Assembly: GCF_011604685.1 (NCBI RefSeq)
Contig: NZ_CP050063.1
Location: 5,354,501 to 5,418,500 of the forward strand
Direction of reading: 5' to 3'
Length of the DNA: 64,000 bases
Source of the DNA: Spirosoma aureum
GTDB lineage: Bacteria > Bacteroidota > Bacteroidia > Cytophagales > Spirosomataceae
Shown piece after piece: positions 54,619 through 63,352 of the stretch; position 1 is the stretch's first letter, and each line of letters starts with the position of its first letter. The translations under genes were made by a program, and so were the position numbers. A model generated the notes under the pieces. It was not told the DNA's origin. It worked only from the letters and a program-made list of their open reading frames with translations, and ran no database searches.

Positions 54619-55392
54619 ATGAGAATTGCCACCTATAATGTAAATGGAATTAACGCTCGTTTACCCGTTCTGCTGCAATGGTTAGCCGAAACCGCTCCGG
54701 ATGTTGTCTGTCTACAGGAATTAAAAGCCCCTCAGGATAAATTCCCGGAACAGGCGATTCTTGCAGCTGGATACAGGGCTATCTGGAAGGGGCAGAAAAG
54801 CTGGAACGGAGTTGCCATCCTGTCGCGGGGTGATGAGCTACAGGAAAGTAGAAGGGTGCTTCCGGGTGATGATCAGGATGACCAAAGTCGATACATTGAA
54901 GCCACGTATAAGGATCTGCTCATTGGCTGCCTGTATCTGCCCAATGGAAATCCGTTCCCCGGCCCAAAATTTGACTATAAGTTGCGCTGGTTTGACCGGT
55001 TTATAAACCACGCGACCAATCTTCTGGAAACAAACAAACCCACAATTCTAGCGGGTGATTTTAATGTCATTCCGACCGATCTGGACGCGTATAATCCTGA
55101 GCGATGGATCGATGATGCGTTATTTCGTCCCGAAACACGGGCTGCCTATGCCAGGCTTCTGGATATGGGCTGGTTAGATTCGATTCGGAAACTGGCTCCT
55201 GCTCAGCGGATTTATACCTATTGGGATTATTTCCGGAATGCGTTCAACCGGGATGCCGGTCTGCGTATCGATCATATATTGTTGAGTCCCCCACTTACCG
55301 GGCGGTTGGTTTCGGCTGGAGTTGACCGACAGGTGAGAGGCTGGGAGAAATCCAGTGATCATGCCCCTACCTGGATTGAGTTATCATCGTAG
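54619..55392 (+). CDS. xth: Exodeoxyribonuclease III
   Basis: The 257-residue protein has the full set of endonuclease/exonuclease/phosphatase motifs: [17 protein letters not shown] (catalytic Glu), [13 protein letters not shown] (Asp and Asn), RIDHILLS and [11 protein letters not shown] (final Asp and His). It acts on abasic sites and 3' ends of duplex DNA in base excision repair. Length and motif order match the family. It is 66 bp upstream of EBP2. Confidence 0.95.
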   Translation: MRIATYNVNGINARLPVLLQWLAETAPDVVCLQELKAPQDKFPEQAILAAGYRAIWKGQKSWNGVAILSRGDELQESRRVLPGDDQDDQSRYIEATYKDLLIGCLYLPNGNPFPGPKFDYKLRWFDRFINHATNLLETNKPTILAGDFNVIPTDLDAYNPERWIDDALFRPETRAAYARLLDMGWLDSIRKLAPAQRIYTYWDYFRNAFNRDAGLRIDHILLSPPLTGRLVSAGVDRQVRGWEKSSDHAPTWIELSS

Positions 55393-55457
55393 TTTCTAAA
55401 ACGAAAAAACGTTGTTTCGCTCTCAACAGACCAGAAAATAAGCAGTATATCCTTCCT

Positions 55458-58154
55458 ATGAAAAAGTCAAAAACGCTTGACCCAGTTGATGAAAAGCCAT
55501 CCCGAACCAGGCCGGGCGATGTTGCGGTAGAAGCATTGCAAAACCAAATCGACCTGCTTGAACGGGATCGGGATATTCTGCTGGATTTAGGAAATGACAT
55601 CACGAAGGTTCGAGAAAAAAACGACCTGCTAATCCTGTTTTCGTCCAGAATAAAAGGGCTATTTTATTTTACCCATGCCATTGTTACCCTGATCGATTCT
55701 CAGCAGGAAAATTATTCAGCCTTTCTCCTTGATCCGGCTTCGTCGCCAATTAAAAACCACAAAGAATATGGTTCGTTAATCAATAAGCATTTTACGCTCC
55801 ATGAGCCGTTTATTCGGCAAGTGATCAGCTCCGGTGAGCCTTCGTCTTTTTTGCTGGAAGAGCTTATACAGGCTCCTGATAGTCCTTCATTTCTGCGGGC
55901 AAATTACGACGTTGGCATCCGGGAAATTCTGATGACACCCCTGAAGAGTAAGATGCAAACCATGGGTTTCTTACATATTTATTCGGATAGGACAGATAGT
56001 TTTACTCCTGAATTTAAGCGCATTATAAAGGGGATTGCACCACAGATTTCGAGCGCAGTTTCCAATATTATTAAGTACGAAGAAATCGGGCATAAAGAGT
56101 GGACCAATGAAGTTTTACTTTCGTTAAGTAACGATATGGTAATGGTTCGTGATCGGAAGGATTTATTAACTGTCATCAACCATAGCCTCAAGAAGTTAAT
56201 CAATTTCACGCATAGTGTCATGACGATTTTGGATGAAACGGACCAAACGTACATGGCGTTTCTGACCGATTCCGAATCACGGTATACAGAATATTCAAAT
56301 TATACGGAAGCGATTAGCACACCGAACCGGGTACAGGATGGAATCTATGATGTAGCCCTGCTTTCCGACAGACCGCTGGTTCTCGATATGAAATCGTTTG
56401 ACATCAACGCGGCTCCGCTTTGGTTTAAGCTCAATTACACGGCTGGTGCCAGGGAAATGCTGATTAAAGTCCTTCCGGGTGACCACCCGCACAAACACAG
56501 CTTAATTCTATTTTCGGATCAGCTCGGCACATTTGATCCGTCTGCCATTCACATTATAGAGCGCATATCCAGCCAGTTGTCAACAGCAGCAAGTAATATT
56601 TCAGCCAATGAGGAGCTGCTCAACAAGGAAAGTGAAAAATCGTTCTTGCTCGATTTTAGTCAGGATATAGCGGGTGTCCGAACAAAGGCAGATTTAGAAG
56701 TGGCCATTTCCAGCGTCTTACAGCGAGTCCTGAATATAAGGCTGGCCATGATACGAATCCTCGACGATGATGGGATAACGCTGACTCCTTATATGTATGA
56801 CAAAGCAATGTTTGTCGGTATAGAAGAGAACTTTAATCAACTCGCATCTAAAAATATAACTATTCACGAATACCTTTCTGCCCGGGTGCTTACCAGCAGT
56901 GAACCCGTTATTTTTAATATTGAGGCCGAGGAAAAAAAAGGAAATAGTGCTCAATACGTCCAGTTATGGAAAAAAGTAGGCTTTAAGAATGCCTACGGGG
57001 CCGCTCTTCGCGTCGGACACGTCGATCAGGGTACGCTTTGGCTATTAACCGACGATATTAATCTGAGCCTTCTGAAAGGAATCTGCGCTCAGATATCAAT
57101 CGCCATATCGAATATCAGGGCGAATGAAAAAGTGCTGACCTACAAACAATTGCTGGAAGTCGAAAATGATCACCTGAAAGAACAGATAAAAACCCTCTAT
57201 AATTTTTCGGACATCATCGGTAGCGGTCCCGAAATGCAGAAAGTGTATCATCTGATATCACTGGTGGCTGAATCGTCATCGAGCGTTTTATTGCTGGGCG
57301 AAACCGGCACCGGCAAAGAATTGATTGCACGCGCCATCCATAATGCATCGCCCCGGAAAAATAAGCTTATGATTAAGGTTAATTGCGCAGCTTTACCTGC
57401 CAATCTAATTGAGAGTGAGCTATTTGGCCATGAGCGGGGAGCCTTTACGGGTGCCCTTGACAAACGGATTGGCAAGTTTGAACTGGCCAATAACAGCACG
57501 TTATTTCTGGATGAGATTGGAGAGATGCCTCTGGAGTCTCAAGTTAAATTGTTACGGGTTCTCCAGGAGAAAGAGCTGGAAAGAGTTGGTGGAAAGAGCA
57601 CGATTAAAGTTGATGTGCGTATTATTGCGGCCACCAACCGGAATCTGGAAGAGGAAGTCAAAGCAGGCAGGTTCCGATCTGATTTATATTACCGACTCAA
57701 TGTATTTCCTATTCAGCTACCACCCTTACGAAATAGAATCGAGGACATAGCGCCATTGGCCAATTTCTTCATTAATCGGTACAGCAAGAACGCCGGACGA
57801 AAAGTAAATGCGATTTCCCCCAAAGTGATCCAGGAACTAAAAGTGTATTCGTGGCCGGGAAATGTCAGAGAACTTGAACACCTGATCGAACGAAGTGTGC
57901 TGTTAACGAGTGGAACGGTTCTACAGGAAATTCATTTACCCAAAAATCGAAATGAACGTGAAGAAACGGTCGATTTATCAAATCGAACACTTCATGAAGT
58001 TGAACGCTCGTATATCATTGAGGTGCTCAAGCGGTTTAACGGAAAGATTTCAGGCACAGGTGGAGCCGCTGAGTTTTTAGCGATTCCCGCTACGACACTA
58101 CATTCCAAGATTAAAAAACTGGCTATTGTAAAGTCCGACTATTTCACAAAATAA
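55458..58154 (+). CDS. EBP2: sigma-54 activator with three GAF-like domains (no receiver)
   Basis: The 898-residue activator has three GAF-like repeats (about 50-200, 220-380, 400-545), each opening with LLxLxNDxxxVRxKxDL-type sequence. A coiled coil follows, then the AAA+ domain (about 590-830) with GETGTGKE near 613, the intact GAFTGA near 660 and FLDEIGEMP, and a C-terminal Fis-type HTH (about 850-898). It lacks phosphorylation sites and so likely responds to a small ligand. Its AAA+ and HTH parts are clearly paralogous to EBP1. Class 1 promoters lie on both sides of it, at 48-50 kb and 58-61 kb. Confidence 0.93.
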   Translation: MKKSKTLDPVDEKPSRTRPGDVAVEALQNQIDLLERDRDILLDLGNDITKVREKNDLLILFSSRIKGLFYFTHAIVTLIDSQQENYSAFLLDPASSPIKNHKEYGSLINKHFTLHEPFIRQVISSGEPSSFLLEELIQAPDSPSFLRANYDVGIREILMTPLKSKMQTMGFLHIYSDRTDSFTPEFKRIIKGIAPQISSAVSNIIKYEEIGHKEWTNEVLLSLSNDMVMVRDRKDLLTVINHSLKKLINFTHSVMTILDETDQTYMAFLTDSESRYTEYSNYTEAISTPNRVQDGIYDVALLSDRPLVLDMKSFDINAAPLWFKLNYTAGAREMLIKVLPGDHPHKHSLILFSDQLGTFDPSAIHIIERISSQLSTAASNISANEELLNKESEKSFLLDFSQDIAGVRTKADLEVAISSVLQRVLNIRLAMIRILDDDGITLTPYMYDKAMFVGIEENFNQLASKNITIHEYLSARVLTSSEPVIFNIEAEEKKGNSAQYVQLWKKVGFKNAYGAALRVGHVDQGTLWLLTDDINLSLLKGICAQISIAISNIRANEKVLTYKQLLEVENDHLKEQIKTLYNFSDIIGSGPEMQKVYHLISLVAESSSSVLLLGETGTGKELIARAIHNASPRKNKLMIKVNCAALPANLIESELFGHERGAFTGALDKRIGKFELANNSTLFLDEIGEMPLESQVKLLRVLQEKELERVGGKSTIKVDVRIIAATNRNLEEEVKAGRFRSDLYYRLNVFPIQLPPLRNRIEDIAPLANFFINRYSKNAGRKVNAISPKVIQELKVYSWPGNVRELEHLIERSVLLTSGTVLQEIHLPKNRNEREETVDLSNRTLHEVERSYIIEVLKRFNGKISGTGGAAEFLAIPATTLHSKIKKLAIVKSDYFTK

Positions 58155-58252
58155 TCGATAAAGTAGGCTTTATAAAACTGGCCCTAGATTCTAACTCTTC
58201 ATCAATTAACAAAATGGTTGCTATCAGCGAATAGCTTATAAAGGTTAACTGA

Positions 58253-58284
58253 ATTTAGTGAATATGATCGCCGATTCGCTAAAT
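58253..58284 (+). promoter_or_regulatory. Class 1 activator site, copy 4 (variant)
   Basis: ATTTAGTGAAT and ATTCGCTAAAT are 11-bp arms with one mismatch, 10 bp apart. Lining up by the centre, the half TTCGCTAAATA matches the copy 1 half TTGGCGAAATA at 9 of 11 positions. The centre is 78.5 bp before the -24 GG at 58347. The arms are closer than in copies 1-3, but the half sites fall at the same positions. Confidence 0.72.
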
Positions 58285-58345
58285 ATCGCGTAAAAAAGCA
58301 CTCACAATAAGCCATAATTCACTATCATTCAATCACTTGACTATG

Positions 58346-58360
58346 TGGCATGGGTATTGT
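58346..58360 (+). promoter_or_regulatory. Sigma-54 promoter of the YciI pair
   Basis: TGGCATGGGTATTGT with CTATG before it and TAA after. It shares its flanks with the promoter at 50020. The YciI gene starts 145 bp downstream. The 350-bp gap 58155-58504 holds this and the class 1 site. Confidence 0.8.
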
Positions 58361-58504
58361 AAATACATATAAAGTCAGAACTGCCTATTTCTGGTAAAGA
58401 TCATAAAGATAGAGCTTAGTCAGTAGAGTCTGGCAAGTCCGCAATATGGTCTATTCAGTACAAATGGGTACGGTTTCAAAACTGCAATCAGCCACCTAAA
58501 GAAA

Positions 58505-58843
58505 ATGAACGAGTTTGTATTGATATTTCGAAGGGATTATACACTAAAGGAAGTACAACCTACAGGGGAAGCACAGTCAACGCTTCGTAAACACTGGCAG
58601 GATTGGTTTCTAAGCCTGGCTGCCCTCAACAAATTGACAAGGCCAGTTCAACGATGGGATATGCAGGGAGTGGTACTAAATCAGGACGAGACAGTGACAG
58701 ACGGGCCTTATCTGGAAAGCAATAGTTCTGTGATCGGTTTAATTTTTATCAGCGCCCATGATTACCGTGAAGCCGAAGAAATTGCAAAAAATGCACCCAT
58801 CCTGGAAGTAGACGGAACCGTCGAAATACGTATGTTAACTTGA
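58505..58843 (+). CDS. YciI/DGPF-domain protein B
   Basis: The 112-residue protein starts MNEFVLIFRRDYTLKE. The DGPF-type motif TDGPYLES, IFISAHDYREAEEIAK and VEIRMLT fit the YCII-related family. It is a paralogue of protein A (39266) and protein C (58883). It is the first of two tandem genes behind the sigma-54 promoter at 58346, downstream of EBP2. Confidence 0.9.
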   Translation: MNEFVLIFRRDYTLKEVQPTGEAQSTLRKHWQDWFLSLAALNKLTRPVQRWDMQGVVLNQDETVTDGPYLESNSSVIGLIFISAHDYREAEEIAKNAPILEVDGTVEIRMLT

Positions 58844-58882
58844 GCTAGTCAGGCAATTCCGATACCCACTAAATTGAACTAG

Positions 58883-59221
58883 ATGACTGATTTTCTTTTG
58901 CTTTTCCGAAGTGATTACAAAACAAAAGACGGACAACCTTCTCCGGAGGTAACGCAAGTTTACATGAATCAATGGCAGGAATGGTTTAATAACCTGGCTG
59001 GGCAAGACCTATTGGCCTGGCCAGTCCAATGGCTGGACCCGCAGGGTAAGGTGATCCGGCAGGGGAATGCCGACGTCGATGGCGCGTATGATGAGTTGAA
59101 CGAATCGATTGTTGGGTTAACCATTATAAAAGCCAGTGATTACGAAGCGGCCATTCATGTGGCAAGAAACTGCCCAATCTTTGACATAGGAGGTACTGTA
59201 GAGATCCGCCAGGGAAATTGA
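58883..59221 (+). CDS. YciI/DGPF-domain protein C
   Basis: The 112-residue protein starts MTDFLLLFRSDYKTKDGQP and has VDGAYDEL in place of the DGPF motif, so its active-site region may differ. It lies 39 bp after protein B with no promoter between, so it is in the same transcript. B and C are clearly related. Confidence 0.9.
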   Translation: MTDFLLLFRSDYKTKDGQPSPEVTQVYMNQWQEWFNNLAGQDLLAWPVQWLDPQGKVIRQGNADVDGAYDELNESIVGLTIIKASDYEAAIHVARNCPIFDIGGTVEIRQGN

Positions 59222-59305
59222 CTAAATATGGCTACCAGAGGGTGTTTATGTTGCTGGTTTTGGTGTGTAACCAGGCAATCAAATCCCTACTGATTTACTA
59301 TGATT

Positions 59306-59364
59306 TCGCATGAACTCAATCTGTCAACCTCACATTGTGAGGTTGACAGATTGAGTTCATGCGA
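59306..59364. repeat. Near-perfect 28-bp palindrome with a 3-nt loop
   Basis: The arms TCGCATGAACTCAATCTG... and complement pair over 28 bp (59306-59333 and 59337-59364) around ATT. It lies between the convergent YciI pair and the SDR gene, so it can terminate both, but it lacks U runs and is far longer than usual terminators. A cruciform or mobile palindrome is possible. Confidence 0.9.
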
Positions 59365-59395
59365 TTCGACCCACCTGACCTTGTTAGCAGCCGTC

Positions 59396-60211
59396 TTAGT
59401 TCATCTGGCTCAACATTAACTGGTCAAATTGCTTATCTGAAAGTATCTTTTTTAGAAATAAAACTATTCCGGCCATATAACCCCCATAATATCTTGTTTT
59501 GGGGTTTTGAGTGGTTATGGCTTTAAGTATCAACTTAGCAATTACCTCTGGTTCTGCACTTTTAGATTTGACTTTATAGGCGAGGTTACTGATTTTTTCG
59601 GCGGTCTGACTGTAAGCTTTTCCGGCTGATACATCGTGTAAATTCTTCATGGCAATATCATTCCATTCAGATTTCACCCCGCCCGGCTCAATAACGATAA
59701 CATCGATACCAAATGGCTTGACTTCCATTCGCAAACTGTCGCTCAAGGCTTCGACCGCAAATTTACTGGCGTGATACCACCCTCCCAGCGGACTAGCCAG
59801 TTTTCCCCCGGTTGAGGTAATATTGACAATTTTACCGGACCCTTGTTTACGCATATACGGCAAAACCAGTTGGATTAAACGAGCCAGACCAAATACATTG
59901 ACATCCATTTGATATTTAGCCTCGGCCATCGGCACATCTTCCAGTGCACCAAACGAACCAAAACCGGCATTGTTGATCAGAATATCAATGCGACCTTCAT
60001 TTTTAATAATCTCATCAACACCCTGTTGCATGGAGCGGTCATCAGTAACGTCCATTTGCAAAATTTTCACCCCTAGCTGCTTTAACTCCTTCATCATTTC
60101 GATTCTTCTGGCTGCTCCATAAACGATGTAATTGCTTTCAGCCAAAAGCTTAGCGGTTGCGTTTCCCATGCCTGAAGAAGCGCCCGTAATTAATACTACT
60201 TTATTGACCAT
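59396..60211 (-). CDS. Short-chain dehydrogenase/reductase
   Basis: The 271-residue classical SDR has KVVLITGASSGMGNAT (TGxxxGxG), NNAGFGSFG, the catalytic YHASKFAVEALSD (Tyr/Lys) and EPGGVKSEW. It probably uses NADP(H), given the Ala-Arg-Arg after strand 2. The substrate is unknown. It lies downstream of the AraC regulator at 60291, on the same strand, and may be its target. Confidence 0.93.
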   Translation of the reverse strand: MVNKVVLITGASSGMGNATAKLLAESNYIVYGAARRIEMMKELKQLGVKILQMDVTDDRSMQQGVDEIIKNEGRIDILINNAGFGSFGALEDVPMAEAKYQMDVNVFGLARLIQLVLPYMRKQGSGKIVNITSTGGKLASPLGGWYHASKFAVEALSDSLRMEVKPFGIDVIVIEPGGVKSEWNDIAMKNLHDVSAGKAYSQTAEKISNLAYKVKSKSAEPEVIAKLILKAITTQNPKTRYYGGYMAGIVLFLKKILSDKQFDQLMLSQMN

Positions 60212-60290
60212 TTGCCTTGTAAATCAAGTTTTAACGATAGGCAAAAATAGAGTAGTACGTTCTACGCTATTGTGTTCAAAGGCTCAACAT

Positions 60291-61238
60291 TTATTTGTTG
60301 ACCGGCTCAGAAATTGAGGAAGGTGTATAGCCATATAGTTGCCTGAAGGCGTAGGTGAAGTGCGAAAAGTTTTCAAATCCGGCTTCGATGTAGGCCTGCG
60401 ATGGCTTTTGCTTTTTTTCTGCAATCAGGAAATGGGCGTATTCCAGACGTTTTTCGGTGAGCCATTTTTGGGGTGCAATACCAAATATTTTTTGAAAATC
60501 CCGCTTGAACGTAGCCAGACTTCTGCCAGTCAGATAGGCAAATCTTGGTATCGAAATGGTAAACATAAAATTCTTGTTCATAAAATCGGCCAGGTCAATT
60601 TTGTGCGGTTCAGAAAAATCGGAAAGCAGATTATTCGCGCGCTGATCAAGCATTCTAAGCAGAGTAATAGCCTCATTTACTTTGAGTAAAGCCAACTCGT
60701 CTGGTATAACTTCCTCATTCAGACTTGCATATAGTGCGATAGAGTCGAACAGATTTGCCAGTAGCGGATGTGGCGCAATCTGCACAACCGAAGGATGGCT
60801 TGCTGATCGTTTCGGTAGCGGTATGGTTGTGAAAAACTGTTGTAAAAAAGGTTGAGTAAAAAATAAGGTTACGGCCGTGTAGGGGCTATCACCTTCTGGT
60901 AATTTCGTGAATTTAACCAACTGATTTCGGGCAAATAAAGCGGTTTGTCCTGCAGAAAGCGAAAACGTCTTATCCGCCGTTGTTACGGAAACTCGCCCTC
61001 CATACACATGTGTCAGCATATGTTCGGGTATAAGCTCTTCAAAAACCGCTTCGTTCGTTCCATTACAGGCAAAAAACAGGCCGGTTTGTGTTATCTGCAT
61101 GTCTTTATTCATTCTCATAAAGTGTAATTTCTCTACAGGTAGTTTATAATGACATGCCAAGGCAGTTTCTGTTAAGTGATGTATCATGAACAAAGGGAAG
61201 ATTGCATGGCTGAAACAGTTAGTATTTCTATCCAGCAA
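60291..61238 (-). CDS. AraC-family transcriptional regulator
   Basis: The longest frame is 315 residues, but starts at 61187 or at MRMNKD are also possible since the first 40 residues look non-conserved. A cupin-like sensor region (about 50-180) with SAGQTALFARNQLV precedes the HTH_18 domain at the C-terminus: PRFAYLTGRSLATFKRDFQK, then AYIEAGFENFSHFTYAFRQLYGYTPS. It lies 79 bp before the SDR gene, on the same strand. A partner SDR target is the simplest reading. Confidence 0.85.
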   Translation of the reverse strand: MLDRNTNCFSHAIFPLFMIHHLTETALACHYKLPVEKLHFMRMNKDMQITQTGLFFACNGTNEAVFEELIPEHMLTHVYGGRVSVTTADKTFSLSAGQTALFARNQLVKFTKLPEGDSPYTAVTLFFTQPFLQQFFTTIPLPKRSASHPSVVQIAPHPLLANLFDSIALYASLNEEVIPDELALLKVNEAITLLRMLDQRANNLLSDFSEPHKIDLADFMNKNFMFTISIPRFAYLTGRSLATFKRDFQKIFGIAPQKWLTEKRLEYAHFLIAEKKQKPSQAYIEAGFENFSHFTYAFRQLYGYTPSSISEPVNK

Positions 61239-61359
61239 TGAAATTGACTATTTGCGTGCCACTAAACAATCCAGTTGCTAAAACATGGTACTAGACGTTG
61301 AAAAGAGCGATTCTGAAGCTTTCGGATCAGTGTCGAAACAAACAGGATACCGTTAATAG

Positions 61360-61374
61360 TTTGGAGTTATTCAA
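61360..61374 (+). promoter_or_regulatory. Class 2 activator core upstream of sdhC promoter 1
   Basis: TTTGGAGTTATTCAA matches 14 of 15 bases of the core at 45837-45851. The centre is 103 bp before the -24 GG at 61470, near the 107 bp of the DsbA-like promoter. Confidence 0.6.
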
Positions 61375-61468
61375 AATGACAACACTTATCCAATTACAGG
61401 AAGTCAATTTCTACGGATCATTTTAAAGTAAAGTTCGTTTTTACGCGCTTGAAAGCCATTTCCCATCC

Positions 61469-61483
61469 TGGCATGTGCTTTGT
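61469..61483 (+). promoter_or_regulatory. Sigma-54 promoter 1 of sdhC
   Basis: TGGCATGTGCTTTGT: TGGCATG, four bases, TTTGT in the -24/-12 spacing. It lies upstream of the class 1 site, so its transcript would include it. A class 2 core lies further upstream. Confidence 0.7.
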
Positions 61484-61511
61484 CAGGAGCGTTAATGCCA
61501 CTGGGCGTTCT

Positions 61512-61553
61512 ACTTTATTTCGTAAAAGGGCCAGTTAATTGGCGAAATAAAGT
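61512..61553 (+). promoter_or_regulatory. Class 1 activator site, copy 3
   Basis: ACTTTATTTCG and CGAAATAAAGT are the same perfect 11-bp arms as in copy 1, 20 bp apart. The spacer and flanks differ. The centre is 79.5 bp before the -24 GG at 61612. Confidence 0.82.
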
Positions 61554-61610
61554 GTAATTAGAAGAAAAAGAAACCAAGATAACTCTCTAATTGTCTGACT
61601 ATTACCCAAT

Positions 61611-61625
61611 CGGCACAGCAATTGT
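61611..61625 (+). promoter_or_regulatory. Sigma-54 promoter 2 of sdhC
   Basis: CGGCACAGCAATTGT has GGCAC and TTGT with the right spacing, but C in place of the first T. It is 71 bp before the ATG at 61696. Its reality rests on the class 1 site at the right distance; a longer reading frame starting at 61591 would run through it. Confidence 0.6.
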
Positions 61626-61695
61626 ACGTATAGATAACCTGATAAAAATTCGAGCTGGCAGCAATCAGCAAAAAACCATATCTCCCAAAAATACG

Positions 61696-62367
61696 ATGAG
61701 CTGGGTCAACGAATTAGTAACAAGTTCCATTGGTAAGAAAATGGTAATGGCACTGACTGGATTATTTCTTATAAGTTTCCTGGTCGTTCACTGCGCTATT
61801 AATGCGATGATCTTTTATAATGATGGCGGCAAAACATTCACTCACTGGGCCCATTTTATGGCCACGAATCCGATCATTCGTACGATTGAGATAGTCCTGG
61901 TAATTGGCTTTTTAGTGCACATCATTCAGGGTTTATTACTTTGGAAACAAAATCGGAATGCACGTCCTGTTCGCTATTTTTCGAGGCAAGACTCGGCTAG
62001 TAGCACCTGGTATAGCCGGAGTATGGCCTTGTTAGGAACACTCATTTTGCTGTTTCTTGTGATTCATACCTCTAATTTCTGGATTCCTAACCGCACGAAC
62101 CAATTTATACATGGGGAGGAGTTACCCCTTTATGAAATGATGCTTGAAAAATTTCAAAATCCGTTCGAAGTCCTTATCTACGTAGCGGGTTGTTTTTCTC
62201 TTTTCTGGCATTTGCTGCACGGATTTAGAAGTTCTTTTCAGTCCCTGGGTTTTAATCACCTGAAATACAATTCCTGGATAGCCTTCTCAGGAACCGCCTT
62301 CTCAATAATTGTATCGTTTGTGCTCGCCTTGATGCCGGTATCTATTTACTTTCACTGGATACGATAG
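61696..62367 (+). CDS. sdhC: Orphan succinate dehydrogenase/fumarate reductase cytochrome b subunit (b558 type)
   Basis: The protein has 223 residues from the ATG at 61696; the frame is open to 61591, but promoter 2 lies there. It has five helices with haem-ligand His residues in VVHCAIN, FLVHIIQ, VIHTSNF and FWHLLHGF, and matches the b558 family. The opening WVNELVTSSIGKKMVMALTG is typical. sdhA and sdhB are not next to it; the 3' end meets a terminator. It may anchor a second succinate dehydrogenase/fumarate reductase or act alone. Two sigma-54 promoters in tandem control it. Confidence 0.9.
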   Translation: MSWVNELVTSSIGKKMVMALTGLFLISFLVVHCAINAMIFYNDGGKTFTHWAHFMATNPIIRTIEIVLVIGFLVHIIQGLLLWKQNRNARPVRYFSRQDSASSTWYSRSMALLGTLILLFLVIHTSNFWIPNRTNQFIHGEELPLYEMMLEKFQNPFEVLIYVAGCFSLFWHLLHGFRSSFQSLGFNHLKYNSWIAFSGTAFSIIVSFVLALMPVSIYFHWIR

Positions 62368-62508
62368 GTTATATGGTCAGGTGCGACGCATTATATAAAC
62401 CTGTGAGTAAAGGTAGCCGCTCCCAATCTGAGCAAAAAAGGAGGCTGGGACAGGCAGCGATTATGGATCGGTTGTAACCAGATAGTGAAGCAAATCTGTC
62501 CAAAAGCA

Positions 62509-62547
62509 AAACCGGAGCGAATTCTTGAATCTGCTCCGGTTTGTTTT
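62509..62547. terminator. Bidirectional terminator
   Basis: AAACCGGAGC/GCTCCGGTTT pairs over 10 bp with a 14-nt loop, flanked by an A run on the left and TGTTTT on the right. It separates sdhC from the convergent SDR gene. Confidence 0.85.
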
Positions 62548-62566
62548 AACCCACTGAGTCAACTTA

Positions 62567-63310
62567 TTACGTTAAGCTCATGCCGCCATCCATAATAAGT
62601 TCAGCACCCGTAATGAAGCTGGCAGCGTCACTAGTGAAATAAGCAACCAGTTTCCCGACATCTTCGGCTTTACCAATTTTCTTAAGTGGTATGCTATCAA
62701 TCATCCACTCATTCAACTGCAGTAACTGCTCATCACTATAGCCCTGTTTGCTCAGAATCTCAGTCTGGATCGGGCCCGGACTTACACTGTTAACTCGAAT
62801 CTTGCGAGGGGCCAATTCGACCGCAGCTATCCGCATAACGGCATTCAGAGCAGCCTTGCTGGAGGAATAAATAGACGAGTTTGCCCTATTCATGCTGGCT
62901 GTATTTGACGAAAGAAATACGACAGACCCACCGTCATTTAACAACGGTATAAATTTACTTAGTGTAAAATAAGCCCCTTTGAAATTGACCCCGATCACGT
63001 TATCAAATGCTTTTTCGGTTGCCTGTTCAATACTGTCACCCCCCAGTACGCCTGCATTGATAAATAGTATATCAATTTTATGATAGCTGTCCTTCACAAA
63101 AGCCGCCAGTTCTTCGATGGCGGTAACCTGCCCCTGATCGGCCACAAGGCCCACAACGCCCAACTCGTCAGCAGCCTTGTCTACCGCTTCTTTTCGTCGG
63201 CCTGTAATGATTACCTGCGCACCCTGCTGTTTTAATTCACTGGCCGCAGCATAACCAATTCCGCTATTCCCGCCGGTTACCAGCGCTATTTTTCCTGTTA
63301 GATGGTCCAT
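62567..63310 (-). CDS. Short-chain dehydrogenase/reductase
   Basis: The protein has 247 residues from the ATG at 63310; two codons more are possible. It has KIALVTGGNSGIGYAA, NAGVLGGDS, YSSSKAALNAVM (Tyr/Lys) and SPGPIQTEIL, a classical SDR. The Arg-Arg after strand 2 (TGRRKEAVD) points to NADP(H). It is divergent from the HxlR regulator with an operator-like repeat between, so it is probably under its control. Confidence 0.93.
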   Translation of the reverse strand: MDHLTGKIALVTGGNSGIGYAAASELKQQGAQVIITGRRKEAVDKAADELGVVGLVADQGQVTAIEELAAFVKDSYHKIDILFINAGVLGGDSIEQATEKAFDNVIGVNFKGAYFTLSKFIPLLNDGGSVVFLSSNTASMNRANSSIYSSSKAALNAVMRIAAVELAPRKIRVNSVSPGPIQTEILSKQGYSDEQLLQLNEWMIDSIPLKKIGKAEDVGKLVAYFTSDAASFITGAELIMDGGMSLT

Positions 63311-63352
63311 AAACATAAAAATGGTTTAATGACTGCAAAACTATGCACCAAT

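Noticed and set aside
58429..58443. TGGCAAGTCCGCAAT as a sigma-54 promoter
   Set aside because: No TTG at the -12 position; the upstream match at 58346 has the class 1 site at the right distance.
61591..61695. N-terminal extension of SdhC
   Set aside because: It would run through promoter 2, and homologues of this type start with the MSWVNELV-like segment at 61696.
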